Positions 25,000 through 40,122 of a stretch of 64,000 nt of DNA are shown piece by piece. Made by a program: the position numbers and the translations under genes. The notes below the pieces were generated by a model that was not told the origin of the DNA, did not search any database, and was given only the letters and a program-made list of their open reading frames with translations. Positions within the stretch are counted from its first letter, which is position 1; the number at the start of each line of letters is the position of its first letter. The stretch is from Corythucha ciliata. Lineage: Eukaryota > Arthropoda > Insecta > Hemiptera > Tingidae. The stretch is from NCBI GenBank assembly GCA_038030265.1, contig CM075942.1:51798751-51862750 (forward strand). The letters are read 5' to 3'.

Positions 25000-26985
25000 T
25001 GGGACATCAGTTTTCCGTTCAGTATTGTCATGGGTGGGAGACTTTTAGCTGGGGGGGGGGGCAGCCCTAGAATTGTTGACTTGTGTACTTTTTAATTTCT
25101 CTGATTGGAAATATTCTCTCGTCCTTATTGCATTCATTTTACGACTTAATATGTCACACGAACCGGGTTCATATTCCGGGTGGGCACTACAATTACCATT
25201 GCCCCCCCCTTCCTCTAGCGTCCCCGGCGGCCTATCCATGCGACGATCTACCACGTAAAAGCTGGCATTTACGTTGAAAAAACTGAACTGAACCAAATAA
25301 TTATCGTGTACCACTATTGGAACAATTCGTGCTATTTGTCTCGAATACACATGCGAGTGAAGCAGTGCGTTCAACTCTTGGAAATTACTACACAACGAGT
25401 TTACGACCTTTTGAACCCTCCCTCATAGTTTTATGCTTCGAGAGGAAAAGAAGAAGAAGAAGGCTAGATCAATGACACAAATGACCGCCTTCTCTTCCCT
25501 CCTCCCGGATGAAACCCTTCGGTCACTTTCCAACCTTTAACAGAGTTCAAAAAAGTCAACGATGTGCTCTCAATTTTATTTTCCTGGCGTGAATTAGATG
25601 AGAAGAAGCGGTGTTAGCGAAAAAGAGACCGTTGAAAAACAATGGCGCGATAAACACAATGGTTTAGGACAGTCGGTGTAGTTGAATTAACGAGAATCGC
25701 TCGCGTGTGGGCGTTACGAGCAAAAAAGAACCCCCCTCCCCCATCCATTCAGAGCAGAGCACATGGGTTTGGAGTAAGCGTCCCCTCAGGCGCGATCAAT
25801 GCACCAAAAAAGTATCAGACCAAGAGGAATTCGCGGTGCAGACAAACAAAAACGGAAGAGGAATAAGTCCCCACTTTCGCTTCTACCAGAAACGGTTGTA
25901 CCAGTTTCTACGAGTTTTAATTTTCATTCATTGTCTCTTGTTCTTACGCTCTTAATTTCCTTCACCTTTCTATGTCGAGTATTCGCCCCCTGCATTCCGC
26001 CTCAATTTTCTATTCCCGTGCACCGCATTTTACTCGTTCATTTCCATTCACCCGTCGTTAAAACTTGAGAAAAATAACTGAAAAGTGAAAACGTTAAATT
26101 AATCATCCGTGTCTAGTTCAAGACAATCATTTTGAGCGCTATAAGATAGTGCGCTGACTCATATTATATGACTAGCACAAAAAGGGGCGACATTATTTGC
26201 TTATCAATTTTCCTGCGTTGAAACAACCAACTTCTTTCAAAGTAAAAAAGCATAAAAATGAAAATTACAAGGGAAAAGTGGGGGAACGAAATTGTTTCGT
26301 TTTAATTATAATTCTTAATTCATAAATAAATTTACTTTTTACTTCAGCGATAGGCTGAACACAGCGCCGTGATTCGTTTGAATACAAGAAGTCCCTAGTT
26401 GAATTCATTTGCATGTCAATACACGTTTTTATGTGGTTGGAGTGAGGAATCGTTTAATGCTTTTTAGAAGTAATGAACTATTCCATTTATCCAACTGAGC
26501 AGGTGCACTAAAAAAAAAAAAAAAAAAAATCAATTTTAACGTAGCAACGTAGCACTTTATAGCGTAGAATGAGGCGAAAGAGAGGAGTTAAATTAAATAA
26601 TAATTGTCTAATATCTTCAGTAAAATAATGACTGAATCGTACAGTTTGAAGAATCTAAAGGATAGACAATTTCTGTAATGATGAGTAGAGGGGAGCGGCA
26701 TGAATGAGTTTTTTTGCGGAGCTGGCTCTAATATTATTCAAGGATTTATTTTACCTATGCTGTATTCTTTTCAATATAAAAAAGAACGTGGGTGCATGCT
26801 GCATCAATAGGTTTAAGAAAAGAAGAAAATAAATAAATAACTTGACTCATTCTCCAAGAATTCCGTGATGCAAGTCAGTCGGTCAACAAGGACGTTTCTA
26901 TACACTAGGAGGGGGTGGAGAATGGTTGCAAAGGATGTGATTCAGAGGTGAAGTGGTAAGGGTTTTGAGTTGGTGAGGGTTACAT
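25000..26985. other. No gene recognised
   Basis: AT-rich sequence with an 11-base G run (25051-25061), A runs and an AAG/AGA tract near 25448. No open frame here shows recognisable domains or splice partners. Confidence 0.4.
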
Positions 26986-26989
26986 TAAT

Positions 26990-27800
26990 TCATGGCCAAA
27001 TTCGAGACAGACGAAATTGTCAGATAAAATTGTGAATAAAGCGTTGATTTGCGGTTGAAAAAACTGAGAAAATTGCTAATTCGTGGCTAAAATCTATTAA
27101 AAGCGCACATTCTTGGAATACGCTAATGCGCGGCTAAATGTGAGAAATAACGCTAATTCGTGACTAAAATTGAGAAAGTAGATAATCCCCAGACAAAAAG
27201 TGCTAATTTGTGGCTTTAAAAAAAGGAAACCCACGAGCTAGCACCGGGGTTGGCAACTGACATTTTGTTCCCCTCCCCTCATTCAAGCTCAGAAATCCGT
27301 CAAATAAGAAATGATCAGTAGCGCCCTTGGTAGGGGCGAAAAGAAACAAGCAGACCATGGCCCCTCTTCTGAGGAGATTTTTAGGTTTTGTGTTCATAAA
27401 TTTAGGAACGAAATTTCGAAAAAAGCGTTTATTCGAGACTAATAGCGTTTTCCATTCAATGCCATACACTCGTGTGGTGTAAGTTTTTCCACCCGTCCTC
27501 TCTGTATTGAAACATATGTTTATGAAGAGGATGCGGTACTACACTTGAGTAGTGTGTCGAATGGAAATCACTATAAAACATGGAAACATTTTACAAATTC
27601 TTGGTTTATATCGGCATTTTTACGGGTAAAATTGACTAAAAGCGGTAATTCATGACCAAAAATGACAAACAAATCTAATTCGTGGAGAAAACGCGAACTC
27701 TCGAGGGAGAAAAAAATCGAAAGGACGCCAATTCGCGGTTTTTGGAGGCAATATTATCATTTTTAAAAAACGCCAATTCGTTGCAATAATTGAAAAAATC
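26990..27800 (+). repeat. Degenerate array, about 30-nt monomer (family A), interrupted
   Basis: Units approximate GCTAATTCGTGGCTAAAATT followed by GAGAAA, for example at 27110-27215 and again 27595-27800. The central part is interrupted by a short inverted-repeat element (27444-27571) and flanking sequence. Confidence 0.75.
27444..27571. mobile_element. 128-bp MITE related to 62803-62940
   Basis: The left arm GCGTTTTCCATTCAATGCCA and the inverse right arm GTGATTTCCATTCGACACAC are alike, with an ACACTCG/ACTCAAG block and CCTCT inner ends. TTTTTCCACCCGTCCTCTCT in the left arm matches the 62.8-kb element. Confidence 0.65.
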
Positions 27801-27893
27801 CACTAATCTATTGTTTCTCGATTCAATTCCATAACCGATATTGTAAAAGCGCAGGCCATACAGTCGTTTCAATCGATAAACGCTCAAGGCAAT

Positions 27894-28080
27894 CAGTGGC
27901 GTACCCAGAGGGGGGATGATAGGTGGATCACCCCCTCCGGGAGGCCGTTTTTAGGCAAGTTTTTGCGAAATCCAAGCAGTACGAAGGGCATTCATTACAT
28001 TATCCGTCCCCCGCCGGACCATAGTAGGCTATGGACTGCCGAAATTGCCCCCTCCGGAAGGAATTCTAGGTACGCCCCTG
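27894..28080. mobile_element. 187-bp non-autonomous hAT element
   Basis: An exact 8-bp target duplication AAGGCAAT lies at 27886-27893 and 28081-28088. Ends are CAGTGGCGTACCCAG (left) and CAGGGGCGTACCTAG (right, inverse). CAG-starting ends plus 8-bp duplications define hAT. No coding sequence. A related fragment lies at about 39235-39412. Confidence 0.93.
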
Positions 28081-28196
28081 AAGGCAATTAAGGTTCTTCG
28101 GCCGAATGCGCCGAAGAAGAGTACTTTAGAGTTTTTTCACGTTTTTGGCATAAAGAAAGACCACCATAAACCACGTATGAATGGTTTTGTCAAAAT

Positions 28197-29313
28197 CAGT
28201 GATTTTCAACCTGGGGGGCGCAAGCGATTTCCAGGGGGGCGTGAACTTGTCTCCATGACCTTAAGATTGAGACCAACCATAGAAATATAGGAAACTTCAG
28301 GAACGTCACATTTTTGTCAAGAAAAGGAAGAAAAAAAGGGAAAGCTTTACTGGGCAACTGTGGTTGGAGATTTGCAGTGGTTGGGTCTTCTTTGTGTTTG
28401 GAGCTTTTACTGTGGTTTGGAGCTTATTGTTAGCTGCGGCAAGACCTTTGCAGTGGTTGGACCTTTGCTGATGTGGTTGGACTTTCGCTGTGGTTCGCCC
28501 TTTGCAGTGGTTGGGTCTTTGCAGTGGTTGGGCCTTTGCAGTGGTTGGACCTTTGTAGTGGTTGGACGTTTGCAGTGGTTGGAATTTTGCAGTGGTTGAC
28601 CTTTTCTGAGATTGGACTTTGGCTGTGGTTGGGCCTTCTTTGCGCTTGGAACGTTGCTGTCGTCGGAGGTTCTACTGTAATTACATCTTTGCTGAGGTTG
28701 AACCATGGCTTTGGTTGGGCCTTATGGGGTCGTTGTACTATGTTGGGGCCATCTTGGTGGTTTTGGAGTTTGGCTGCGATTTGGTGCTTTACTGTGGTTT
28801 TATGTGTCGTAGGCCTTTCGAGAAAGAAGCGAGGGTGGCACTGGGTCTGCTACTCATCCAGGTGAAAGGGCCTCATTTAGTTTCGTCCCTGGGCTCGAAT
28901 ATTCTCCTCACGGTTCTGGTAGTTAGGTCCCCATCAAAATGCACCAAAGGGGGCTGACATTGCCCTCAAAAGTGGGCATAAATGAGTGTTTGGCCTTGCC
29001 ATTTCGGTCAATTTTCTCTACTCCAAGGCGGACAATCATGGCCCTCGGGCGTAGAAGCTCTTCATTGCACTTACAAGTTTTCGATACGTGACCACTGTCT
29101 TTATACGTTCTGAAAAACGTCTTCCGACGCGCAAGTGTCCAAAAACGGGTGCGTCAATTCGTGGTTTGACCAAAATCGAAGCTTTTCCTGGTTTCGGGTC
29201 CTTAATGTCTGTTTAATAAAACAAAAAACAATATAATGCAATGGGGGGGGGGGACGCAACAAATTTTTATGGTCCAAGGGACGGCGCGACCGAGAAAAGG
29301 TTGAGAACCACTG
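28197..29313. mobile_element. 1.1-kb non-autonomous hAT element
   Basis: Ends are CAGTGATTTTCAACCT (left) and CAGTGGTTCTCAACCT (right, inverse), a classic hAT terminus. Flanks GTCAAAAT (28189-28196) and GTCTAAAT (29314-29321) match at 7 of 8 positions. The inside holds a 17-bp minisatellite and an 11-base G run (29243-29253) but no transposase. Confidence 0.9.
28370..28710 (+). repeat. 17-bp minisatellite inside the hAT element
   Basis: Units of TTTGCAGTGGTTGGACC run head to tail most regularly at about 28499-28605, with looser copies either side. A 17-bp period rotates the reading frame, so the long open frames over it on both strands are a by-product and not genes. Confidence 0.85.
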
Positions 29314-29329
29314 GTCTAAATTTTGGCCT

Positions 29330-31195
29330 GGAAGTTGTATCAAGAGACCAGGAATTAGCAAGTTTCCTTGTGTTTAGCCCCGATCGAGTGCTTCAATTAA
29401 ACTATAAACTAAAGCCGGTCGGATGAAATGAAACTCGTCAAAAGAAGCCAAATTTCGTTTAACAGGAAACTAAGTCTCCATGAACATAAAAAACCTAAAA
29501 ATCCCCATTTTTCCGTATTTTTTTTCCATTCATCCCTGAACGGGGGTCCACCCCCCTTCTACGGTTTACGCTTCTGACTGTTGTGTCCTTATACTTTCCG
29601 CCGCAAGCGTCCTGCTTTTTTCGTGCCAGTGAACAGTTTTCCCATCTGGTTACGCTACACCCTAGCCATGCCTCCATAATGACGAATGCAAGTTTGATTT
29701 TGTGTTCAAAGCGTAATTTATGGCGACTTGTCGAGCTCTCTGCTTGAAGAACAGGAAAAATGGCTTCAAATAAAGAACGCTCGTCAAGAAAACGACATTT
29801 TTGTATTAACGATAATCACGGTGCTAATGCCAATAAATTTTCTTTGACTTTAAGATGACTACGACCCCCTCCCCCTCACTCCCTCTCATCATGTACATTA
29901 TTCCCGTTCGATAACCCCCAGCCACCCTTGAAAACAGACGGGATCCGTGCCTGATTCATAATTATTCTTTCAACCAGCCACCAATATTCATCTGCTTGCT
30001 TTTCTAGCGATTAGATTATGGCCAAACGAATGAGCGATGAGATCATTGTCGGGTATGACAAGTGAGAAAAAAGACTGAAAGAATTTTCGTTCGAGCTCTA
30101 AATGTTTTTTCGTCCAGTTAGAAACTGTTTTAACAGTTTATTTGCGAGCGACGGTTAATTATTGCTAAAAAACACCTGTGGGTTAGTACGCAAGTACGGC
30201 CAAGCTCACGTATAAGGTGGAAATTTTTTTAATCTTCGCGGTAGCACATTTCGTTAAGTAATAAAATAATACTAGAAAGGGAATTAATTTAAATTGCGTT
30301 AAAACTTCGACTAAACGAACGCTACAAAATACATATTTGTGCAAAAATAGGTAAAGCACTCTAAGCCCCTAAACTTATATTGGTGGGGTTGTGGGAGAAA
30401 GCCCCTTCGGGATGCGGCTTTTAGAAAATTAGTATTCCGCACCTTCAATACTTAGACGCTGTTTACGTATTCCGAAACATTTTCCTCCTATACTGGAGAG
30501 TTAACCCACTGAAACAACAACAAAAAAAAGGACGTTTTGAGTCTCTAGCCTGAGCGTGTGGAGGTAAGGAGGGGGATCAGGACTCGTACTAAAACTCTAA
30601 AATGTGACTCATTTAACATGCTGAAGAAGATGAAGTATGTTTGTATTCTTTACATCGTTTCCCTTTCATCGTATTCTCTCCCTTTTTCGTGTTCCCTGGG
30701 ATTCGACCAAATAGTATCATGTGAACTTAACAGGGGGTAGAGCGGGGTCAGAATCACCAATTGACCCTCTTCCCCTTTCCCAGGACTTCTTGGATTAATG
30801 AAGTGGGTTTATCCTCTTAACAGAAGAAAGAAAGTTCATAGGGGCGTATTCTCTCTGATATACAGTCCTATTCTGCGTCGATAAGGGCCGAGAAAAAAAA
30901 GAGAAGTGAAGGGATTGGTCACGTGCGACTCACGTGGTTCGACTTAATTAACGACTAAAGTACAAAAGTTTCTGACTTACGACTCTCTCTCACTGTCTCA
31001 CTCGTATCGTAATTTGAGATTTACAGCATCACCTTGACAAAATGTTAGCAGGGGTGAGGCAAAAACCGACATTCGACACGGTCGTTCGTTTCTTGCAGAG
31101 GCTAGACTTTTGGAAGGGTAACATCTAGCTTGTTAGCAATTTTGGGTAGACCATTTCGTTTAGTACAAATCAAAAATTTTTTAACCTGTGAAAGA
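29330..31195. other. No gene recognised
   Basis: Downstream flank of Hsc70 and unique-looking AT-rich sequence. It includes short polypyrimidine stretches and no credible exons. Confidence 0.4.
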
Positions 31196-31198
31196 GCG

Positions 31199-31204
31199 TT
31201 TAAT
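31199..31204 (-). terminator. Candidate Hsc70 poly(A) signal
   Basis: ATTAAA on the minus strand, 38 nt beyond the Hsc70 stop. It is the commonest variant of AATAAA. Confidence 0.5.
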
Positions 31205-31241
31205 GAATAATTAAAGGGCCAAAAATGGAGCGGCTTTTTTC

Positions 31242-33669
<2,428 letters not shown>

Positions 33670-33679
33670 TATCCTTTCA

Positions 33680-36600
33680 TTAAACGCTCTTCACCTTGTA
33701 CTCGAATATCTTGGTTGAAAACAATCAAATGATAATAGTAACACCGTATTTAATCATATGGTGAGTGCTTGATGTTGGACTTTTCAAAGTTACGCCCCTG
33801 AGAGAGGTCCGTGAACGGGAATGTTAGAATCCGTCGTGGCATTTCTAGTCGATTTTGAGTCTTTGACAAACTTAAATAATCGATTTGTGGATTGAGGTTT
33901 GTTCTTTTAACTCCGTCTGGATCCCGAATAATACTGTGAATCGAGCGACCACCCCAAATTTGAACTCGATTCCAATGAATCCCCCTGAATCCGCACGTCC
34001 ACCATGCAAAGGGCAAATATTTGATCAATTTAATTAAGAATTCTACTAATGAGAGGGGTGGAGCCTGTGGTTTCGGTACGGCAATCGGTACTAAGAGTTG
34101 TTCTTAAAATGTCAATTCGGACTATAAGATATTATCATAAAGAGTTAAATTGAGTTTCGACAAAGGGTTGCAAGCTAATCGAGAATGTATGATCCTGTTG
34201 ATCCACTCGATGAACAATATTCAGCACCCCGCGCACCCACCCTCGAGGGCACACTTTGTCAATTTATTGAAACGATTGGTTTCAAATATTCCATTTCGCC
34301 GCGAAGTGAATTGAGTACCGAGGGTGATTGAAGCGACTAAGTTTTCAGATATCACCCCCTTTTCCTCCTATACACGGTCTCTCGACACGAACAGAATCTC
34401 CATGTCGCTTAGCATCCCCCTATGATGGGTTGTATGCGATTTGCATAATACGAGAAGGATATTAATAAAAGGACAAAATGTAATGAACCGTGAGTTTTAC
34501 AAAAGGATTAACAAGACGTTAGAAGAGGCTGTCAGAAAACAGGGGGTTTGTAGGAGGGTGGGGGGAAGATTCTAAGCCGACGTGAAATTTACAATGTGTC
34601 ATAATCAATCTTTGCATTCATTAAAAACGGACCGCGAGCTTAAAATATTAATCCGTTACGCCTCATTGTGTTCTCGGGTCATTATATGTTTTCTTATGTC
34701 CCTTGGGTGGTGGGGGACGATCGGACGATGATTCGTTATTTTTAGTTTTTAGTCTCCTGTTCTAAACATGTATTTAATTTACACTTTCCGCCAACGTTTC
34801 AACCGAGAGACAAGGGACATGCGCCACCCCCCTCCTCCTACTGGTGTTGAGGGGCATTTTTTCGGCTATTAGACCATCAGGAACTTGCGATTAAGTGGCT
34901 CTTAAGCTACGACACTAACGAACACATACCCGCGAGTCATGTTCCTCGAATAATTCCAAGCTTCGTGAGAGCTGACAGCGCGGGACATCACACAGTTTAG
35001 CGACGATGTTGTGTGATTTCACGACATCACACACTGTCCTTACTGATCACTGATGCACATCAGTGCACATCTCATCACTGATGTGCGAAGCTTAAATAGT
35101 AGGGTGAGGCGCATGAGCCTACCGTAGCTCGGGCACACACAAAAAAGTCCAGAAAATTATCTGATTCGCGGTTTCTGAATGGATTTTGTGCATTAAATTA
35201 AGAAAATGAGGCATGCGATTTCTGAAGGATACCGGCTATACCTCACGACTGAAATTGACAAAAGATGCTACAGTTCCCTGTTCGTCGGCACAATTTCACG
35301 GCTAAAAAAGAAGGAAAATCGTTAATGTGCTGTTCAGCAGAAGAATACGCTGGAAAAATTAATAAAAATTGCTTTTATAGTCCAGTCAAACGGTACTTCC
35401 ACGTGGACAAAAATCTCGTCTTCGATTTTTTCACTTTATTCCATGTTTTTTGGGGTGAGGAACACGAATCTGAAGGGATCCAACAAAATGTCCATAAGCG
35501 TTTAGAGAAAATTGCGAAAAACTGCTCATTTTTGGCACTTTTTTCAGTTTTTTTTCTTATAACTCCTTGATGACGCATTCTACGGAAAATGTTACCCTCT
35601 CATTTTTTGAAAAGCGTTGCATTCTGTGTCGAATCGTTCTATCTTTTGTCACAATTGACCCAGCCGTTTCACCGGTATTGGTTTTTTGTAAATGGTCATT
35701 TTCAGACACTTTTGGTAAAATTAATAAAAATTACTTAGGCAGCAGCAACTTAAAAACGGCTGTTCCCCGGAAAATGTCAGTTGGTTATCATGAAAAGAAG
35801 ATAACCAGAAGACAATCTCATTAACAACAAATTTTCTAATCAACAAGAAGAAATTGACACCCCTCCATTCGTCACATGTCTATGATTTAAAATAAAGAAA
35901 AAGAAAAACCCAAAAAGTTCTCTGACGATGCCTTCAGCACAAGAAGGCGAAAGCTCAGGAAACGAAGAAGTAGAAGAAGAAAAAAGCCAAAACCCTAAAA
36001 ATATAACATTAACATAAGACAGGGCCATAATATCAAAAAATTTGAAATTTGCTGCAAAAAAAATCAAACAAAAAAACGTTTTTTGTCACATTTCGGCCTA
36101 TAACTCAAAACATATCCCTCTGATTAAACTTTAAAGAAACTCATCTGAAAGCTCGTTAAATTCCCTATAAGGAGTCATGTACGGCGATTTTTTAAAGATC
36201 CGATAAGTGGCAATAAAACGCAGTGGGAAATTCGCTTCCGCTCGGTTGCAGGAAGTAACTAGAGAATGATCGGGATAATGGCATCCCGCAAGTTCTTCGA
36301 CATAAATAAGAATCACAGGAGAAAATTTTGAAGAACTTTTTGTGATTGTGGATTAGGTGCTGACGTCGGCTATGCGATTGACGTTATGTAAAAACATCGA
36401 AATCTTGGTCTCTTTATAAATAAAATTCCATAGCTACGTATCGCTCGGGTTTTATCGTCCAACTAGCTCCGACGTGAGCCCTTGTGTCGCAGTAAACTCC
36501 TAGCCTCTTGCATAGAAAACTTCCTAAGCAGATACCAGTCGCGTTTCTATAACAAATGATCTGGATTTTTCATTATTCCCACTTCGTTCAGACTTGTAGA

Positions 36601-36880
36601 CTAATGCGACGTAGGACGTTTCTTTCACGTCTCTTTTCAAATTATCAGGCAACGTGACGCCCGTTCCCACGTGTACACGTGTAGGCGACATTTCGGAAAA
36701 TTATAAAAAACAAAATTTATGTTGCCCTGAGATCACTTCAAACTTCGCTAGACACCCCCCCCCCTCCAAAAACCAAGAGGGAGGGGCATTTTAATTAAAA
36801 TTGCCATCACGAGAAAAAATTATAATATTCTTTGTTCTCCTCCGTGAGCTTACGAGCAATTGAGTATAGAAGCAAAAACT
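33680..36880. other. No gene recognised; Hsc70 upstream flank
   Basis: The first few hundred bases must include the Hsc70 promoter, but I see no decisive TATA box or heat shock array. A stem-loop-prone block (CACATCAGTG...CACTGATGTG) lies at about 35056-35088. AT-rich sequence at 35.2-36.3 kb has long frames without domains. There is a 10-base C run at 36755-36764. Confidence 0.4.
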
Positions 36881-36885
36881 CCCGC

Positions 36886-37158
36886 TCAGATAGTACCAAG
36901 CTACTAGTAGCACCAAGTTGAGCATGCTCGACTTTAGTCGCGGCCAGTACATTTAGTAGCAAACAGAAATTACAAGAAATACCAAAAGGTTTCGCTTCGA
37001 TTATTCAAGCTTACGAAGTAGCTCACTAGAAGCTGCGCATTGTAGAAGCCTAATGTGAACGAGTTTCCCACACCCCTCGCCCGAAAGCTACTAGTAGCTT
37101 ACCTTTAGTAGTTTGCTACTGGTAGCGCGCTATTAGTAGCCTAGTGTGAACGGGGCTT
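36886..37158. mobile_element. MITE-like element rich in CTACTAGTAG palindromes
   Basis: The right end read inward (CCCGTTCACACTAGGCTACT) resembles the left end (CCCGCTCAGATAGTACCAAG). Several CTACTAGTAGC-type palindromes lie inside. A near-copy of the end, CCTAATGTGAACGAG, also occurs about 95 nt inside (37050). No target duplication is clear. Confidence 0.45.
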
Positions 37159-37639
37159 AACAACGAAATTTTAATAATTTTGCTAGCAGTAACCCAGTGC
37201 CCACGAATTCTTTTCGATTCAGGAGGTGGTTTAGGTACATGTCAAGAACCTTCTTTTCCGAATTTTTAATGTGAACACGTTTGATGTATTTACTCACCAA
37301 AGAATCTTAAAAACCCAGCCAGATTAAGTGAGATGTGAAGTTATTTACGAGCTCTTCAAAATCAAACAATAATACGCACTGAGTTATCAATACTTCTTAC
37401 ACTATCAGGAGATGCAACATGTAACTAACGCAGTTAGGTGAAGGGCCGGCTTTGCATACTTCACTCCCACCCCTTTTCTACACAAAAATGTAAATTAGCG
37501 TTAGATTTAGCTAACTGCCTGCATTAAGTTTGTCTAACCCGTTGGAAACAGGTAATTATAATGTGGATTCACCTCATTCAATAGGTCCTCTTTGCGGGTT
37601 ATTTTTCAGTTTTGGTATAGTTTATTGCTCATAACTCTT

Positions 37640-38043
37640 CGATAGGTGGTGAAAACTGGTAACAATGGCATGTTATTGGAAAGCTGACATTATGAGGAAG
37701 TTTTCCTTATGAATGCAAAAAAATATTTTCGTGTTTATTTCCGATATCTAATGCCCTAACGGCTAGGGCATTGATATGATTTTATTGAGTTGAGGACCAA
37801 TATTGAAGGAAATTGTATGCTCTTTTCAATGAGCTACTTACTTTTAGTCTAGCACCTGTTGATGAGGTCGTACTAGTCACTTATCGTAAAAAAACGGAGG
37901 GTCACGAAAAAAACACGAAATTGACGATATCTCGAAAACCAAGAGGAATTCCAAAAAACCTCAAATAGTGATTTCGATCACAAATGAGGTGTACTATCAC
38001 CATACTTTCTCTGTCGAGGTAATTTATGAACACCCTGTATATA
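37640..38043 (-). repeat. Dispersed repeat, left arm of a large inverted pair
   Basis: Read on the minus strand it starts ACAGGGTGTTCATAAATTAC and runs through CGAGATATCG and AGCTCATTGAAAAGAGCA. The arm at 38245-38620 has the same order in the opposite direction. ACAGGGTGTTCATAA-type ends are common in arthropod repeats. No coding seen. Confidence 0.7.
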
Positions 38044-38182
38044 AATATATAAAGATATATATATAATTCCGGAGACCACTGTATTCGTGTTCTAGAGGTT
38101 CTGAAACGTGAAAAAAACATGACATGACCCATGTTTGCCACCATCACGACGAGACCAATAGTGCATTTTCAGAATGAAATGC
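38035..38182 (-). repeat. Dispersed repeat, inverse copy of 7524-7672
   Basis: It contains TGCCACCATCACGACGAGAC and GAACACGAATACAG-like blocks inverse to the 7.5-kb copy, bordered by an AT-rich run on the left. It fills the spacer of the surrounding inverted pair. Confidence 0.7.
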
Positions 38183-38244
38183 ACAAAAATCAAAGACAAG
38201 ATTTTTGTCCACGTATGGTTTTTTTTTTTTTATACGACTTGACT

Positions 38245-38620
38245 GGACTGTACAGGGTGTTCATGAATTACCTGGACAGAAGAAAACCAATTATCGGGCA
38301 CATCATTTGCGATCGAAATTACTATTTGGAGTTTTTGGAAATTCCGCCTTGTTTCCGAGATATCACACATTTTATGATTTTTTCACGAATTCCTTTTTTT
38401 CCACTTAAATGCTCGCCATACGCTCATAAAATGGTATTAGCCCAAAAATAATCAGCTCATTGGAAAGAGCACAAAATTTCCTATAAATCGTGTCCACTTT
38501 CGGGTGAAAATTATTTTCGTACCATTCGTGAGAGCAGCCGATTTACTCAAGAAACTGGTGACTCACATTTCCATACATTTTTCCGGCGCGATTTTCACCT
38601 CTTCACCATTGGGGAAAAAA
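38245..38620 (+). repeat. Dispersed repeat, right arm of the inverted pair
   Basis: It starts TACAGGGTGTTCATGAATTA, then has CATCATTTGCGATCGAAATT, CCGAGATATCAC and AGCTCATTGGAAAGAGCAC, matching the 37.6-38.0 kb arm at roughly 65-75% by eye. Confidence 0.7.
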
Positions 38621-39234
38621 AATTGAAATCAGTGGAAAAACTTCCTTATTTTGTAAGCTCGAATAAACGCCATTTGTGTACTATAGAATAAAAAGAACAC
38701 GTTTTGATGTTTCTCTAGTCAAAATTCATTTTCCAAGTGACATAGGAACAAGACTTCTTGGGCGATGTGGGGAATACACATTCTGTTCTTCCTCAGTGAC
38801 TGAAAATCGAAAGAAACATTCACCGTCTGTGGATCAATTGCTTACAATAGACCTAAAACATAAAACAATTTTGGAAAGTTAAAATTAAGTAAATACATAT
38901 AAATAAATCACTCAACACTGTAATAAATTTCAGTGGCGGCGGAACCGGGGGGCAGGAGGGGCGGCCGCCCCTCCGGAATGAGGGAGCGTCGCCCCTCCAG
39001 GCTTCAATGCCAATCTTATTGTATCCCGATCACTGCACCCAAGGTTCTTATTCTATCCTTTTCGCTTCTTATTCGAGGACCAAGCGACCGTCTCTCAGAT
39101 CGAAAATCCTGGATCATTTACGAGAAGATGAAAAATAGCAATGCCTAGAAAATTTGCCCCCCCCCCCCATCTTTCACCTTTCTGCAGAATTTTTGTTAGG
39201 TATAGTATTGGTTCTTCTTCTACACTTTACCCTT

Positions 39235-39412
39235 GCCATCTGACAAACGGGGGCGATCCACCTATCGGCCCCCCTCCCTGGATAGGGTTTCAGCCCAAAT
39301 TTAAGCAATATGAAGGACATTTACTACATATCCCCTCCCCCACGAGCACACAGCAGCCTCCAGGCTACCGGAATCGCTGCCTCCGGAAAGATTTCTATAG
39401 TTACGCCCCTAT
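39235..39412 (+). mobile_element. Fragment related to the 27894-28080 hAT MITE
   Basis: It shares GCGATCCACCTATC-like and CTGCCTCCGGAAAGATTTCT blocks and the terminal TACGCCCCTAT with the 187-bp element, in the same order. The left CAG end is degraded. Confidence 0.65.
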
Positions 39413-39980
39413 CCCATACTTTGCTACGTAAATATATTTGAATGTTTTGAACTAAGAAACCTGTACGTATAGCATAGCATGTATAACTATAAGTATACGC
39501 AGGAGCTAAAGTGCGTCTTTTCGAGACGAGATGAGAGATGGCCGGACTCGCCTCGTTCGGCCACTCCTCGAGGATTGAAAATACACTTTAGCTTCGTGGT
39601 GTATATACTACTTTTTATTCTAGGGCTTAGGGCTTCTTAGGGCATTGATATTGAAAGCAGGATAAGATTTGAAATTTGATGGCAATTCGAAAAAATTATT
39701 CCATGTTTAGATAATGTCACTGAACTAAGGCTCTATAAGTTCCTACGAGTACTGACAGTCGCCATATTTGGTCTCCCCTGCATATGTGGATCAAATAGAT
39801 TTGGAATCTCTCATATGCCACCATGTTTGGTCCATTGGCGGATCAAATGGATTTGATATCTCTCAATCGCTGCTGTGGTCGTATAGGTTAACGCTCACCA
39901 GCCAATCACAAGCCCTCCCCACTCTAAAGGATCACATATGGCGCATGTTGTCAGTACCTGTATGTAACTATAGGTTCACT

Positions 39981-40122
39981 AAAGCCGTCTTCACATGCGA
40001 GCTGTGACAGCTTAAGCTTTTAGCTGTAGCCAATCAAAGGGCAGCCCGCGTTTTAATTAATTATATTTCATTGGATACAGCTCAAAGCCGAGCTTTTTTC
40101 AGATCACATGTGAAGCCGGGTT
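39981..40122. mobile_element. 142-bp MITE nested in the hAT element
   Basis: The left arm AAAGCCGTCTTCACATGCGA and right arm (inverse) AACCCGGCTTCACATGTGAT are alike. An AGCTGTAGCCAATCAAAG block also occurs in the related copy at 60954-61235. Confidence 0.75.

Noticed and set aside
25160..25180. B-box-like GGGTTCATATTCC, considered as part of a tRNA
   Set aside because: No matching A box or cloverleaf arms around it.
28360..28865. Overlapping long frames on both strands rich in Trp/Val/Gly or Gln/Lys/Pro
   Set aside because: They arise from the 17-bp minisatellite inside a hAT element; the period rotates the frame and no domain is present.
33670..34100. Heat shock elements upstream of Hsc70
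   Set aside because: Isolated GAA and TTC triplets occur, but no run of three alternating nGAAn units at 5-bp spacing could be found.
35265..36316. Several 60-100-codon frames in AT-rich sequence
   Set aside because: No domain, no splice partners, and frames lie on both strands.
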